Shown in pieces: positions 26,781 to 35,079 of a stretch of DNA of 64,000 bases. The stretch is from Methylocystis iwaonis. Its GTDB lineage: Bacteria > Pseudomonadota > Alphaproteobacteria > Rhizobiales > Beijerinckiaceae. The stretch spans positions 124,001 through 188,000 of the forward strand of contig NZ_AP027143.1 of assembly GCF_027925385.1 (NCBI RefSeq), read 5' to 3'. The notes below the pieces were generated by a model. The model worked only from the letters and a program-made list of their open reading frames with translations. It was not told where the DNA came from and searched no databases. Position numbers and translations under genes: made by a program. Position 1 is the stretch's first letter, and every line of letters begins with the position of its first letter.

Positions 26781-27437
26781 ATGGTCAAAACCTGCATGAC
26801 GCACAAAATCTGCACCCGGTTCGCCGTGCGTCTTTGCGCCTTGGCCCTCTTCGCGCAAACCTCGGCCTGCAGCGCAGAATTGCCGCCGGATGCTCCGACG
26901 CTGCGAGACGCGCGTAAATTTCTAATTTCGCACACCGATGCTGGATGCGACGATACCGATAACGCACACCTTATCAAGGATGACCGGATAATCGTGGCGT
27001 CGCGGAGCGGTAATGTCGCCACGATCATTTATGATCTCCATTGTGAGTATTCCGCCGCTCGGACCCGCGTGTTTCTTCTGTGGCGGACTTTCTCCGGCTA
27101 CCGGCTGATGCACTTCGCAAAGCCTGTATATGAACTTCGCTGGGCCGACGACATCGGATCCGAGTTGGCGGAGAAGCCTAGCGCGATCGGATACGAGGTC
27201 GTGACCAGACTTTCGAATGGGAAAATCAATTCGAATAGCCTTGAAATAACGAGCGACGAGCGTTGGGGCGCCAGTGAAGACTCCGGGGAGAAAGGATCGT
27301 GGCGTTTCCTGCACAATACCGACCGCTATGCCTTGTCCTCCTTCGAAGTAGAACCGTACAGCTTACGCGGTCTCGGGCCGGACAAAGCCGACCGCCTGAA
27401 AGGCAAGCGCTTCATGCTTTTTCCGTCCGAAAAATAA
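26781..27437 (+). CDS. secreted protein, unknown function
   Basis: A 218-residue exported protein: signal peptide around FAVRLCALALFAQTSACSAE, which could be a lipoprotein signal (TSAC). The mature part has a conserved-looking DAGCDDTDNAHLIKDDRIIV, IIYDLHCEYSAARTRVFLLW and a C-terminal RFLHNTDRYALSSFEVEPY. A vague likeness to DUF1176-type envelope proteins is not strong enough for a call. Starts at 26781 and 26796 are both possible. It sits 106 bases after the previous gene and 47 before the next, all on the plus strand. Confidence 0.6.
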   Translation: MVKTCMTHKICTRFAVRLCALALFAQTSACSAELPPDAPTLRDARKFLISHTDAGCDDTDNAHLIKDDRIIVASRSGNVATIIYDLHCEYSAARTRVFLLWRTFSGYRLMHFAKPVYELRWADDIGSELAEKPSAIGYEVVTRLSNGKINSNSLEITSDERWGASEDSGEKGSWRFLHNTDRYALSSFEVEPYSLRGLGPDKADRLKGKRFMLFPSEK

Positions 27438-27483
27438 CCTCGCTGGAATATCCCCACTTCTCGGAGTCAATTTCTCACAACCG

Positions 27484-28173
27484 ATGGACGCCATGGCTCT
27501 CACCTGCCGCACATATCGTTTTGCGCTTTCCTTCGTTCTCGCAATGGCGCTTGGCGCTTCGGTAGACGCACGCGACGCGAGCAACCCGCTCGAGACGCTG
27601 CTCATCGCCTTCGCACAGGGGAAGCGGGACAAGGACATCGCCGCGCTTTCGAACATCGAGTGGCAAGGTTTCGCCTATCCCGAAGATTCCGAAAAAGATC
27701 TCAGCGTGACATACCATTTGCGCGGACGACTGCGCCTGAATGGATTTGGCGAGGTCGATCTTCCGGTTGGAATCGGCGCGAACGCTACGCATAAAAAGGG
27801 AAACGAAGGCGACGCTTCGATCGACGTCATTTTCCACAGCGCCAAGGGCGTTCACGCGATAGAGCTTCAGAAGTTCTATCCGAGCGGCAATTATCAGGAA
27901 ATTCTCCAGAGGCAGTTGAGCGTCGGGACAGTGACCACGCTCGCCGATAATTGCAAAACGGACGGCTATGGCGATCTGCCAGATGACGAGCACACCGCCT
28001 TTTTCCGGATTGATCTTCCAGCCGCGCCGACGCCGGTCTTTGTCCGCGCTGGGCGCAACGAGGATGGCGGCAAAAACAGCCCAGGAGAGACGTTCTTTTC
28101 CTTCTCTCTGTTCACGCCCGGGAGCGATATGACCAAGAGGTCCTGCGTCAACCGCGTGGAGCCACTTCGATGA
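27484..28173 (+). CDS. secreted protein, unknown function
   Basis: A 229-residue exported protein with signal peptide (YRFALSFVLAMALGASVDA). The mature region opens with LETLLIAFAQGKRDKDIAAL and has alternating strand-like segments (VTYHLRGRLRLNGFGEVDLP, ASIDVIFHSAKGVHAIELQK). It reads like a small beta-rich periplasmic protein. No catalytic motif is visible. It is followed within 41 bases by another small exported protein, so the block 25904-29861 may be one transcript. Confidence 0.6.
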   Translation: MDAMALTCRTYRFALSFVLAMALGASVDARDASNPLETLLIAFAQGKRDKDIAALSNIEWQGFAYPEDSEKDLSVTYHLRGRLRLNGFGEVDLPVGIGANATHKKGNEGDASIDVIFHSAKGVHAIELQKFYPSGNYQEILQRQLSVGTVTTLADNCKTDGYGDLPDDEHTAFFRIDLPAAPTPVFVRAGRNEDGGKNSPGETFFSFSLFTPGSDMTKRSCVNRVEPLR

Positions 28174-28214
28174 CTTCGTCGCGGCGTGGAACAACAACCG
28201 CAAAAGAGGATGAT

Positions 28215-28640
28215 ATGCGAACAGCTTTGTTGCTGTCCCTGTTGATCTTGTCTTTCGGTGGCGTCGCGGGGCGCGCCCTTGCGGTCGATTGCCCGAACTT
28301 GGACGTCGACAAGGTTAAGCGCGCGATCGGCGAGTTGTCGGAGTTTTACGGCGACGTGCCGTCCTGCCTCGACTGTCAAAGGCAGAAAAAGCCGATCGAG
28401 CGGCTGATCTGCCAAAACAGCGGATTGAGGCTCATGGAAGTCCTGGACACTAAGGCTGCCGTTTACGCCTATGAGAACGCCACCAAGAGGGAAACGGTTC
28501 ATTCGAGGCCGGACTGCTCCTTTGTTCACAAGGAGCTTCCCAATAATTGCGTCGACGCCGTTTGCGTCTGCGCAAATCTAAAAGAGCACACGAATGATTC
28601 GCGAGGCGGAGAGTCCCCCTATTATGGCGAGACGCGTTGA
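28215..28640 (+). CDS. small Cys-rich secreted protein, unknown function
   Basis: A 141-residue exported protein. The ATG at 28215 directly precedes a clear signal peptide (LLLSLLILSFGGVAGRALA); a longer frame from 28170 would put 15 polar residues before it. The mature part has at least eight cysteines in pairs (CPNLDV, SCLDCQRQ, ICQNSG, DCSFVHKELPNNC, CVCANL), suggesting disulfide bonds in the periplasm. I do not recognise the family. It overlaps nothing and ends 38 bases before the next chosen start. Confidence 0.6.
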   Translation: MRTALLLSLLILSFGGVAGRALAVDCPNLDVDKVKRAIGELSEFYGDVPSCLDCQRQKKPIERLICQNSGLRLMEVLDTKAAVYAYENATKRETVHSRPDCSFVHKELPNNCVDAVCVCANLKEHTNDSRGGESPYYGETR

Positions 28641-28677
28641 AGGTCGAAGCCGATCGCATGTCGTTGGAGCAGCGTCT

Positions 28678-29124
28678 ATGGCATTGACGAGTTCTGGAGC
28701 GCTGGCGACTGCTTTGGGCCTCAAGATCTTTCTTGCGTCGTGGCCGGCCCATGCGAGCGGCAGGCTGCCTGTTCGGCCATCTTCACAAGCGCTCGCGTCG
28801 CATCGCGCATGTGTCGAAGCGCTCGAGCGCCAATATGCCGAGGACAAGAGACGCATCGTCGAAAAGACCGTCGACGCCGACGGCTCCAGCCAAGAGACGT
28901 CGTTGGAAACATCGGGCATAGAGTGGAAGGGGACCGACAACGTCCGTTATCAGGCGACCGTCTGGTATCACCATGGGCGCGTTCGGACCGATCTCGGACA
29001 GATCGAAACGAGCCACAGCTTCGAGACCCGGCTCCGGGAATGCAAAGGCGCGACGCTCCACACCAGTGGAGAAACGGGCTACACATTGAGCACCTTCGAG
29101 CCCTGGAGGAAGTCCGCGCCATGA
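28678..29124 (+). CDS. secreted protein, unknown function
   Basis: A 148-residue exported protein with a signal peptide (GALATALGLKIFLASWPAHA). Three in-frame starts are plausible (28594, 28624, 28678); both 28624 and 28678 have a GGAG site, and 28678 gives the normal signal length. The mature part includes a helix (CVEALERQYAEDKRRIVEK), then WKGTDNVRYQATVWYHHGRV and TRLRECKGATLHTSGE, again beta-like with two cysteines. Its stop codon overlaps the ankyrin gene as ATGA, so the two are translated together and may act together. Confidence 0.55.
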   Translation: MALTSSGALATALGLKIFLASWPAHASGRLPVRPSSQALASHRACVEALERQYAEDKRRIVEKTVDADGSSQETSLETSGIEWKGTDNVRYQATVWYHHGRVRTDLGQIETSHSFETRLRECKGATLHTSGETGYTLSTFEPWRKSAP

Positions 29125-29861
29125 CGCAGACGACTCTGTCGCGGCGGAGCTTCCTTATCGGCGCTCTGATCGCATCTTCATTCTCTTATCCGAGGGCGAG
29201 CGTCGCCGCGCCCGACGCTGCAGAGATTTTTTCCGACCCCAAGGTCGAAGCACTGCTCGACGCCGCCATGCAGCGGGACAGCAAGCGCGCCGCCGCGCTC
29301 GTGGCGGCTGGCGCCAATGTGAAGGCGAGAGGCGACAAGAACGTCACGCTGTTGCAATGGGCTATGCTCAACAAAAGCCACTTCGCCTTCCAAGTGCTGC
29401 TGAATGTCGGCGCCGATCCTGCGCAGCCCGGCGTCGACGGCGATACGGCGATCCACTTCGCTGCCATGGCGAATGATTTGGAATATTTGCGTCTCCTCCT
29501 CGCGCGCCATGTCGACGTCGACGCTCGCAATGGTCAGACCGGCAGGACGCCTTTGATGGCGGCCATGATGGGGGAGCGGGAGCGGCAGTTCGAAATGTTA
29601 CTCGCAGCCGGAGCGCGTTTGAACCGTGCCGACAACATGGGCAATACCATTCTGCATCTCGCGGCGCAAATCAACGACGCGGCGCGCGTTCTGAGATTGT
29701 TGCAACAAGGAGCCCCAGCCGGGGCGCGCAACCGGCAGGGCAAGACTTTCCAGACCTACCTCCTTATGACGCCGGAGCGTCTGCTCAACGCCGAAGCTCG
29801 GCAAGCGCGGCTGGAGGTCCTCGACTGGATGGTGCAAAACGGTGTTTCCCTCGAACGCTGA
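29121..29861 (+). CDS. Tat-exported ankyrin-repeat protein
   Basis: A 246-residue protein. The start MTQTTLSRRSFLIGALIASS is a twin-arginine signal with cleavage near SVAAPD. The mature part carries about five ankyrin repeats (NVTLLQWAMLNKSHFAFQVL, GDTAIHFAAMANDLEYLRLL, RTPLMAAMMGERERQFEMLL, GNTILHLAAQINDAARVLRL), each with the usual A/G-A-x-x-N finger. Ankyrin proteins bind other proteins, and periplasmic ones are known as partners or immunity factors. The start overlaps the stop of the preceding secreted protein by four bases. Function beyond protein binding is not visible. Confidence 0.8.
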   Translation: MTQTTLSRRSFLIGALIASSFSYPRASVAAPDAAEIFSDPKVEALLDAAMQRDSKRAAALVAAGANVKARGDKNVTLLQWAMLNKSHFAFQVLLNVGADPAQPGVDGDTAIHFAAMANDLEYLRLLLARHVDVDARNGQTGRTPLMAAMMGERERQFEMLLAAGARLNRADNMGNTILHLAAQINDAARVLRLLQQGAPAGARNRQGKTFQTYLLMTPERLLNAEARQARLEVLDWMVQNGVSLER

Positions 29862-29888
29862 GCGGGATTGCGCACAGGGAGCCTTTGC

Positions 29889-30665
29889 CTACGTGCGTAT
29901 CAGCTTTGCGCGGATCGACGGCGCATAGGTCCGCCCCACGCGCACTTCCGAGCCGTCGTTCAGAACCGCGATCAGCGCCGCGAAAGGCGCCTGCTTGATA
30001 CGCGTGATGGCGCTGCGGCGCACAATCGCTCCGCGATGGATACGCAGGAACTCTTCGCCGTCGAGACGGCGTTCGAGCGAGGACAGGCTCTCCTGAAAGA
30101 GATAGTCCGCGCCAGGAACATGGATGCGCACATAGTCGCGTTCCGCCTGAAAGCGGATCACATTGGCCAGCGTGACGCGCAAATATTCGCCTCGCGCCTT
30201 CACCCAGAACTCGGTCGGCTTTTGCGGCTGTTCGGTCAAAGCGCGCTTCAGGGAAGCGATCGTTTCCTGCAATTCGGCGACTCGGTCCGTCTGAAAACGC
30301 GCGCCCGCGGCGATCCGCGCGCGCTCCAGGGCGCGAGCGAAGCGCCCTGGCTCGATCGGCTTGGTGACGTAATCGACGGCGTTGGCCTCGAAGGCGCGCA
30401 GGGCGTGATGGTCGAATGCGGTGACGAAAACGACCACCGGCGGCTCCGGTCCGAGGCTTTCGAGAACGTCGAAGCCGCTACCGCCCGGCATTTGAATGTC
30501 GAGCAGAAGAATGTCGGGCCGGGATTGTTCCGCCGCGCGACAAGCCTCCCTGGCGTCGGCGGCTTCGTCGATCCGCCCGACCCATTCCATCTTCGCGAGC
30601 AGACGCAAGAGCCTGCGGCGCGCGAGCGGCTCATCGTCGACAACGAGAATCGTGAGTTCGCTCAT
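29889..30665 (-). CDS. LytTR-family response regulator
   Basis: A 258-residue regulator. The receiver domain (residues 1-120) has the acidic pair VVDDEP, the phosphoacceptor Asp56 in LLLDIQMPG and Lys102 in VTKPIEPGRF. The LytTR DNA-binding domain (about 150-255) shows FWVKARGEYLRV, IRFQAERDYVRIHV and EEFLRIHRGAIVRRSAITRI. The start MSELTILVV at 30665 overlaps the kinase stop as ATGA, so kinase and regulator are translated together. LytTR regulators often control exported proteins and envelope functions; the surrounding block of secreted proteins is the natural target, which is inference. Confidence 0.92.
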   Translation of the reverse strand: MSELTILVVDDEPLARRRLLRLLAKMEWVGRIDEAADAREACRAAEQSRPDILLLDIQMPGGSGFDVLESLGPEPPVVVFVTAFDHHALRAFEANAVDYVTKPIEPGRFARALERARIAAGARFQTDRVAELQETIASLKRALTEQPQKPTEFWVKARGEYLRVTLANVIRFQAERDYVRIHVPGADYLFQESLSSLERRLDGEEFLRIHRGAIVRRSAITRIKQAPFAALIAVLNDGSEVRVGRTYAPSIRAKLIRT

Positions 30666-31753
30666 GCGAGCCGCCACGGGAGCTCGATGAATGCCCGGTA
30701 GCGGCCGGGCGCGACCGGGCCGGATGAAAACGAGCTGTCGCCCTGAAAGCGGGCGTGCAGGCGTTCCGCGACGTTGCGCAATCCGACTCCCATGCCGGCA
30801 GGCTTCTTGCCGTCATCCTCGATGGGCATGTCGTTCTCGACCGTGACCCAAAGCCGGTTTGCCTCACGGCGCGCGCGCAGCGCGATCTCGACCTTGCCGA
30901 CAGTGGCGCCGACGCCGTGCTTGATGGCGTTCTCGATCAGCGGCTGGAGGATCAGGCTCGGCACAAGGGCGCTGCGCACGTCCTCGGGCATGTCGATGCT
31001 GAACGCCATTCGGTCGGAAAAGCGCTCGCGCTCGATCTGGAGATATTCCTCCTGCAGAGCCAGCTCATCCGCCAGGGACACGTCATGCATGGGATCGAGC
31101 GACAGGGTCGTGCGCAGGAATGTCGAGAGCGACAGGACCATGCGCTCGGCGCGGGTGGCCGATCCTTCCTCGATCAGGCCGGCGATCGAGTTCAGAGTGT
31201 TGAAGAGAAAATGCGGATTTACTTGATACCGCAGCGCGCGCATCTGTGCGGTCAGGGCCTCCTCACGAACGGCGGCGAGCCTAAGTTCACGGTCATGGAG
31301 CTCGAAACCGAAAACGAGAGTAATGAACAGACAGGACCATCCGAAAAACAACGCCGCGCCATATGCAGTGTCATAGCCGAAATCTTTCCAGTCGAAGACA
31401 GCGGGCTGCGGCCAGACGCAGAGAGTGTAGACCGCATAGCCAAGCGCGGCCCAGGCCGGCGCCGCCGCCAGAGAGAGGATGAAGGAAGCGGCGACGAGCA
31501 ACGGGAGCGCATTCTCCGAGGAGCGCGTCTCGACCAGCCTCTCGTGCAAGCGGAACAATAGCGCCGAAATGCCGGCGGTGATGACCGAGCACAAGGCATA
31601 GTGCAAAAGCTTGCCAATGGCGGATTCGATCGGGTCCGTGCCAACGATACCCCATAATATGCTGGAGAAAATGAATACGCCCACCCAATAGATCAGGCCG
31701 AAGCGAAAGGTGGCCTGACGGATTGCGCATGCGTTAGACGATCGTTTCATCAC
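30662..31753 (-). CDS. LytS/YpdA-type sensor histidine kinase
   Basis: A 363-residue membrane kinase. Four or so hydrophobic segments lie in residues 18-160 (FGLIYWVGVFIFSSILWGIV at the start). Then come the His_kinase core with ALRYQVNPHFLFNTLNSIAG (phospho-His in the NPHFLFN motif), the N box IENAIKHGVG and the G box GMGVGLRNVAERL. There is no extracytoplasmic sensing domain of size, so it probably senses membrane state or a partner protein. It is cotranscribed with the LytTR regulator. It is paralogous to the kinase at 40211-41293 across the whole catalytic half. Confidence 0.92.
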   Translation of the reverse strand: MMKRSSNACAIRQATFRFGLIYWVGVFIFSSILWGIVGTDPIESAIGKLLHYALCSVITAGISALLFRLHERLVETRSSENALPLLVAASFILSLAAAPAWAALGYAVYTLCVWPQPAVFDWKDFGYDTAYGAALFFGWSCLFITLVFGFELHDRELRLAAVREEALTAQMRALRYQVNPHFLFNTLNSIAGLIEEGSATRAERMVLSLSTFLRTTLSLDPMHDVSLADELALQEEYLQIERERFSDRMAFSIDMPEDVRSALVPSLILQPLIENAIKHGVGATVGKVEIALRARREANRLWVTVENDMPIEDDGKKPAGMGVGLRNVAERLHARFQGDSSFSSGPVAPGRYRAFIELPWRLA

Positions 31754-31921
31754 CCTTCATTCCCTCTTCGACCTGCAGGGTCTTCCCATTCATCGACTCG
31801 TGTCGGCGTTCTAGGACACCCGCAAAGCCGTCTTCGGCATGCCGTTCGTCCCCCCACAGTCGCCATTCGCAGATTCTTGCCGCCGCTCGTCGCCGCGCTC
31901 GCGCTCGTCGCCGGAAGTCGA

Positions 31922-32434
31922 ATGAACCCTCGCTCGAGCGATGCTACGGAGTTGGGCAAGGGACCACGCGGAAGTCTCAGCATGGACACATACGACATTT
32001 CGGACATCGCGCCAAACCTTCGGGTCAGTGGGCGTTCAGGAGTCCGCTCGATGATCGAGCACAGTGCGACCGCGAGCGTCGTGTTATTCGCGGTGCGGAC
32101 GAATGATGCGGATGATATTCTTGCTCGAGTGCGTCATATGCTGCCGGAGGGCAGCGTGTTGTATGCGCAGCGCGAAGCAGCCGGCGCGCGCGACTTTTCC
32201 CTCCTGCACAGGCTTTCCTCGCTGACAGAACGACAACGCGACATACTGCGGCTCTTGATGCATGACCTGTCGAATAAGGAGATCGGCCGGCGCTTGAAGT
32301 TGTCGCATTTCACGGTACGCAACCATGTCTCGCAACTGTTGAGACAGTTGAACGTCCCCTCGCGCAAGGCAGTCGTCGCCTTGCTGAATGACACTCTCGC
32401 CGCCGATGCGCATGTCCTGCCCCTTTCTGATTGA
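31922..32434 (+). CDS. LuxR-type regulator with degenerate receiver-like N-terminus
   Basis: About 170 residues. The C-terminal 65 residues are a LuxR/FixJ helix-turn-helix: LSSLTERQRDILRLLMHDLS, NKEIGRRLKLSHFTVRNHVS and LLRQLNVPSRKAVVALL. The first hundred residues look like the end of a receiver domain (VVLFAVRTNDADDILARVRH), but no phosphoacceptor Asp motif is seen, so activity may not depend on phosphorylation. Starts at 31922 and 31982 are equally supported by GGAAG sites. It is divergent from the LytS kinase gene, with 168 bases between them. Confidence 0.8.
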   Translation: MNPRSSDATELGKGPRGSLSMDTYDISDIAPNLRVSGRSGVRSMIEHSATASVVLFAVRTNDADDILARVRHMLPEGSVLYAQREAAGARDFSLLHRLSSLTERQRDILRLLMHDLSNKEIGRRLKLSHFTVRNHVSQLLRQLNVPSRKAVVALLNDTLAADAHVLPLSD

Positions 32435-32589
32435 CGAGGGTGCTCGTTGCCCCGAAGCGCCATAGCGCATTATTTGCCGCGTCTCTGTCAGCGGCAACGC
32501 GCGCATCGTACCGGTGCTTCGGCGGGGTTGATTCCGAGAGGATCGGATGGCTCCATGCCTTATCCGAGAGGCTGGGATTCCAAAAAATT

Positions 32590-33048
32590 ATGAGAAATAT
32601 TTGCGCCTTGCTCGTCCTGCTTTTCGCTTTTGGCGTCGCGTCCGCGCGGGATTCAGAAAAATCGCTCCAAGAGTGGATCGGTGATCCGAGTCACGGAACC
32701 TTCCAGGGGACGATCCGCCTGAGCGGCAAGACGCACGGAGACTATCATCGCGGCTATCGCTGCCCGAGCTACGAAGCCGCGACCTTCGCCGTCTCTATTG
32801 TCGAGAAGGCCCATCTGCACGAAAAGACACCGAAAGCATTGCGCGCCACACTTTTGCGCTCGCTCGCCGGACAAAGTTGCGAACCCGCGGCCGCGGGACA
32901 ATACCGTCCGCTGCAGCTTGGCAACGCCTCGCAAATCGATAACGGGCCGGAGGCGGGCGAGGAATGGACCGCCCTACGGGTCCAGGCGCCGGATGGAGCG
33001 GAGATTGGACTCGTTTACGACGCAAGCATCTATGCCATCGATGACTGA
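32590..33048 (+). CDS. secreted protein, unknown function
   Basis: A 152-residue exported protein. The ATG at 32590 starts a clear signal peptide (NICALLVLLFAFGVASA); the longer frame from 32431 overlaps the regulator and lacks a signal. The mature part has GTFQGTIRLSGKTHGDYHRG with YRCPSYEAA, then a helix rich in Lys/Arg and GQSCEPAAAGQYRPLQ, two cysteines that could pair. Family unknown. A small membrane protein gene follows within 26 bases. Confidence 0.6.
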   Translation: MRNICALLVLLFAFGVASARDSEKSLQEWIGDPSHGTFQGTIRLSGKTHGDYHRGYRCPSYEAATFAVSIVEKAHLHEKTPKALRATLLRSLAGQSCEPAAAGQYRPLQLGNASQIDNGPEAGEEWTALRVQAPDGAEIGLVYDASIYAIDD

Positions 33049-33073
33049 AGCGCATGTCGGAAAGGTCACCGCC

Positions 33074-33346
33074 ATGACAGACGATCCCGGCGTACATTCG
33101 GACAGGCAGGCTTGGCGCCATGGGCTGGCGCTCGTCGCGATCATTATCGTCACCTCGCTCCCATTGATCTCCCTCTTCGCCGCGGGCCTTGTCGCGAACG
33201 TGAACGGTTGTGCGCTCGACGAAGGCAATCCGCACCCCTGCCTCGTCCTCGGTTCGGACGTGGGACAAACCCTGGACAATATGGCGCTCGGCGGCTGGCT
33301 GACGATCGTCACCCTTCCCATCGGCGCGGGATTGTTCCTCTTGTGA
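33074..33346 (+). CDS. small membrane protein, unknown function
   Basis: A 90-residue protein with two hydrophobic helices (LALVAIIIVTSLPLISLFAA and LGGWLTIVTLPIGAGLFLL) joined by a short polar loop holding two cysteines (NGCALDEGNPHPC). The ATG at 33074 has GGAAAGG upstream; an alternative ATG at 33041 overlaps the previous stop. The loop would face the periplasm if the N-terminus is inside, where the cysteines could pair. It may form a pair with the secreted protein before it. Confidence 0.55.
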   Translation: MTDDPGVHSDRQAWRHGLALVAIIIVTSLPLISLFAAGLVANVNGCALDEGNPHPCLVLGSDVGQTLDNMALGGWLTIVTLPIGAGLFLL

Positions 33347-33497
33347 CTGCTGGTCCGCGTCGTTCACTCCTGGCGGCGATGCAAGCGGCTGTCTTTCGAT
33401 CGAACCCGGCTGACACAGTGGTGAATCTCTCCGCCGCAGCCGTTCTTTTTCGCGTCGGGCGAACATTATCTGCCCACTCATTCGTCGAGGTTACAAA

Positions 33498-34166
33498 ATG
33501 TCAAGGAAGACGCCTTCCATGCCCGTCGGCGCCAGTTCCCTCCTCATCGCCGTCGTCGCGCTCGCATCGCTTCCCGCGTTAGCCGCCTCTACGGGGCCAT
33601 TCAGAGCCGTGGATCGCGACTCTCCGTCGAATTATTGGATCGAGGACCGTAGCTGGGGCGGCGGCGCTCGCTTCGTTTTTGATCTGAAACAGAGCCTGGC
33701 GGCGGACGCGGCGCACCGAGATTTTCTCGCTGGAACCGAATTCGAAACAAATGTCCGGCCGCCTTCCCTGAAGTTTCTCGCGGGAGGCGGTCCTGAATTT
33801 ACGTTCGGTTGCGCCGACCGGGATCCAGCAAAGAGCTACTGGCGCTTTCGAGTGGGAGTCACGCCGCCCGGATCTGGCATCACGAGCAGAGACGAGATCG
33901 CATATGAGAAGGGCATAAAATATTACTTCGGCGCGCCGGGGACGCTTATTCTCCTGGGCGAGGCTGACAAGGAGATGAGGCGCATTCCGCTTGCGCCGAG
34001 CAATGACGCGCTCGAAACCGCCGCTCTGACGCAAGACGATGTCCAAGCCATCCTGAACGCGCCCGTGATCCGCGCCAAGACGCCGCGGATTTTTTTCGAA
34101 TCCGGAACCTCGGCGCTGAAAGCGACGATCGACGGCAATGCGAAGCTTCCCTGCGCCGCGCGGTGA
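33498..34166 (+). CDS. secreted protein, tandem paralogue family, member 1
   Basis: A 222-residue exported protein: signal peptide (LLIAVVALASLPALAAS), then a region shared with the next two genes. Shared features are W-G-G-G near DRSWGGGARFVFDLKQS, FGCADRDPAKSYWRFRVGV, the strongly conserved YYFGAPGTLILL, a DK-E patch, LETAALTQDDV and the C-terminal KLPCAAR. Two conserved cysteines (in FGCA and LPC) probably form a disulfide. This copy carries an extra 18-residue insert near DAAHRDFLAGTEFE compared with member 2. The family is unknown to me. Confidence 0.7.
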   Translation: MSRKTPSMPVGASSLLIAVVALASLPALAASTGPFRAVDRDSPSNYWIEDRSWGGGARFVFDLKQSLAADAAHRDFLAGTEFETNVRPPSLKFLAGGGPEFTFGCADRDPAKSYWRFRVGVTPPGSGITSRDEIAYEKGIKYYFGAPGTLILLGEADKEMRRIPLAPSNDALETAALTQDDVQAILNAPVIRAKTPRIFFESGTSALKATIDGNAKLPCAAR

Positions 34167-34199
34167 GCTCGCGTGTCGATCGGCATCCCCCTCTCTCTC

Positions 34200-34280
34200 G
34201 AAAGTTAGGATCGTAAAATGTCAGAAGCAAAGCGCGCGGCGTCGCCGTGTCGTCACGATCGCAGGGCTCGGAGTCTCGCA
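34200..34280 (+). pseudogene. decayed 5' end of a fourth paralogue
   Basis: The stretch with ATGTCAGAAGCAAAGCGCGC (start codon at 34218) and the bases just before it (AGGATCGTAAA) resemble the start of member 3 at 35065-35130 (CAGTATCATAAG, then ATGCCAAAAGCAAAGCGCGC). After about 50 bases the frame shifts and the rest is lost. It shows that the tandem array was once longer or was shuffled, with member 2 inserted or copied behind this remnant. Confidence 0.5.
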
Positions 34281-34402
34281 TCGCTCCCGATCGAGGCCGC
34301 CCCTCGGCGGCCGACACAGCGATAAGTCCACCTATCACCCCGCCGTTCTCTTTTGCTCCTCGAGCGAAAGCTAACCGCTTACCCTTTCGTCTAGGTTGCG
34401 AA

Positions 34403-35026
34403 ATGTCCAGAAAGACGCCTTCCACGCCAATCGGCGCCAGCTTTCGCCTTGCAGTCGTCGTCGCTCTTCAAATGCTCGCGTCGCTTCCCGCAATGGCCGC
34501 CTCTCCGGCGCCGCTCAGAGCCGTCGAACGCGATCCTCGGGCGAATTGGATCGAGGCCTTTGACTGGGGCGGCGGCTCTCGCTTTGTGTTCGACCTGAAA
34601 CAAAGCCAGGAAGCGGGCGCGCCTTCCCTGAATTTTCTCGCCGGAGGAGCGCCTGAATTTGCCTTTGGTTGCGCCGACCAGGATCCGACCAAGAGCTACT
34701 GGCGCTTTCGCGTGGGAGCCACATCGCCCGGATCGGGCATCACGAGCAGGGACGAGATCGCCCATGAAAAAGGCATGAAATATTACTTCGGCGCGCCGGG
34801 AACGCTCGTTCTCCTGGACGAGGCGGACAAGGAAATAAAGCACACTCCGCTTACGCCGAGGAACGGCGCGCTCGAAACCGCTGCTCTGACGCAAGATGAT
34901 GTCCGAGCCATCCTGAACGCATCGGCAATCCGCGCCGAGACGCCGAGGATCTATTTCGAATCCGGAACCTCGGCGCTGAAGGCGACGATCGACAGGAATG
35001 CGAAGCTTCCCTGCGCAACGCACTGA
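34403..35026 (+). CDS. secreted protein, tandem paralogue family, member 2
   Basis: A 207-residue exported protein closely similar to member 1 in both signal peptide (MSRKTPSTPIGASF against MSRKTPSMPVGASS) and mature part (FGCADQDPTKSYWRFRVG, MKYYFGAPGTLVLLDEADKE, ALTQDDVRAILN, KLPCATH). The high similarity including the leader suggests recent duplication. I start at the ATG at 34403; the longer open frame from 34247 has no signal peptide and overlaps the remnant of another paralogue. Confidence 0.7.
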   Translation: MSRKTPSTPIGASFRLAVVVALQMLASLPAMAASPAPLRAVERDPRANWIEAFDWGGGSRFVFDLKQSQEAGAPSLNFLAGGAPEFAFGCADQDPTKSYWRFRVGATSPGSGITSRDEIAHEKGMKYYFGAPGTLVLLDEADKEIKHTPLTPRNGALETAALTQDDVRAILNASAIRAETPRIYFESGTSALKATIDRNAKLPCATH

Positions 35027-35079
35027 GCTCGCATATCGATCTCATCCGCTCCCTCGCTCTCAAAGGCCAGTATCATAAG

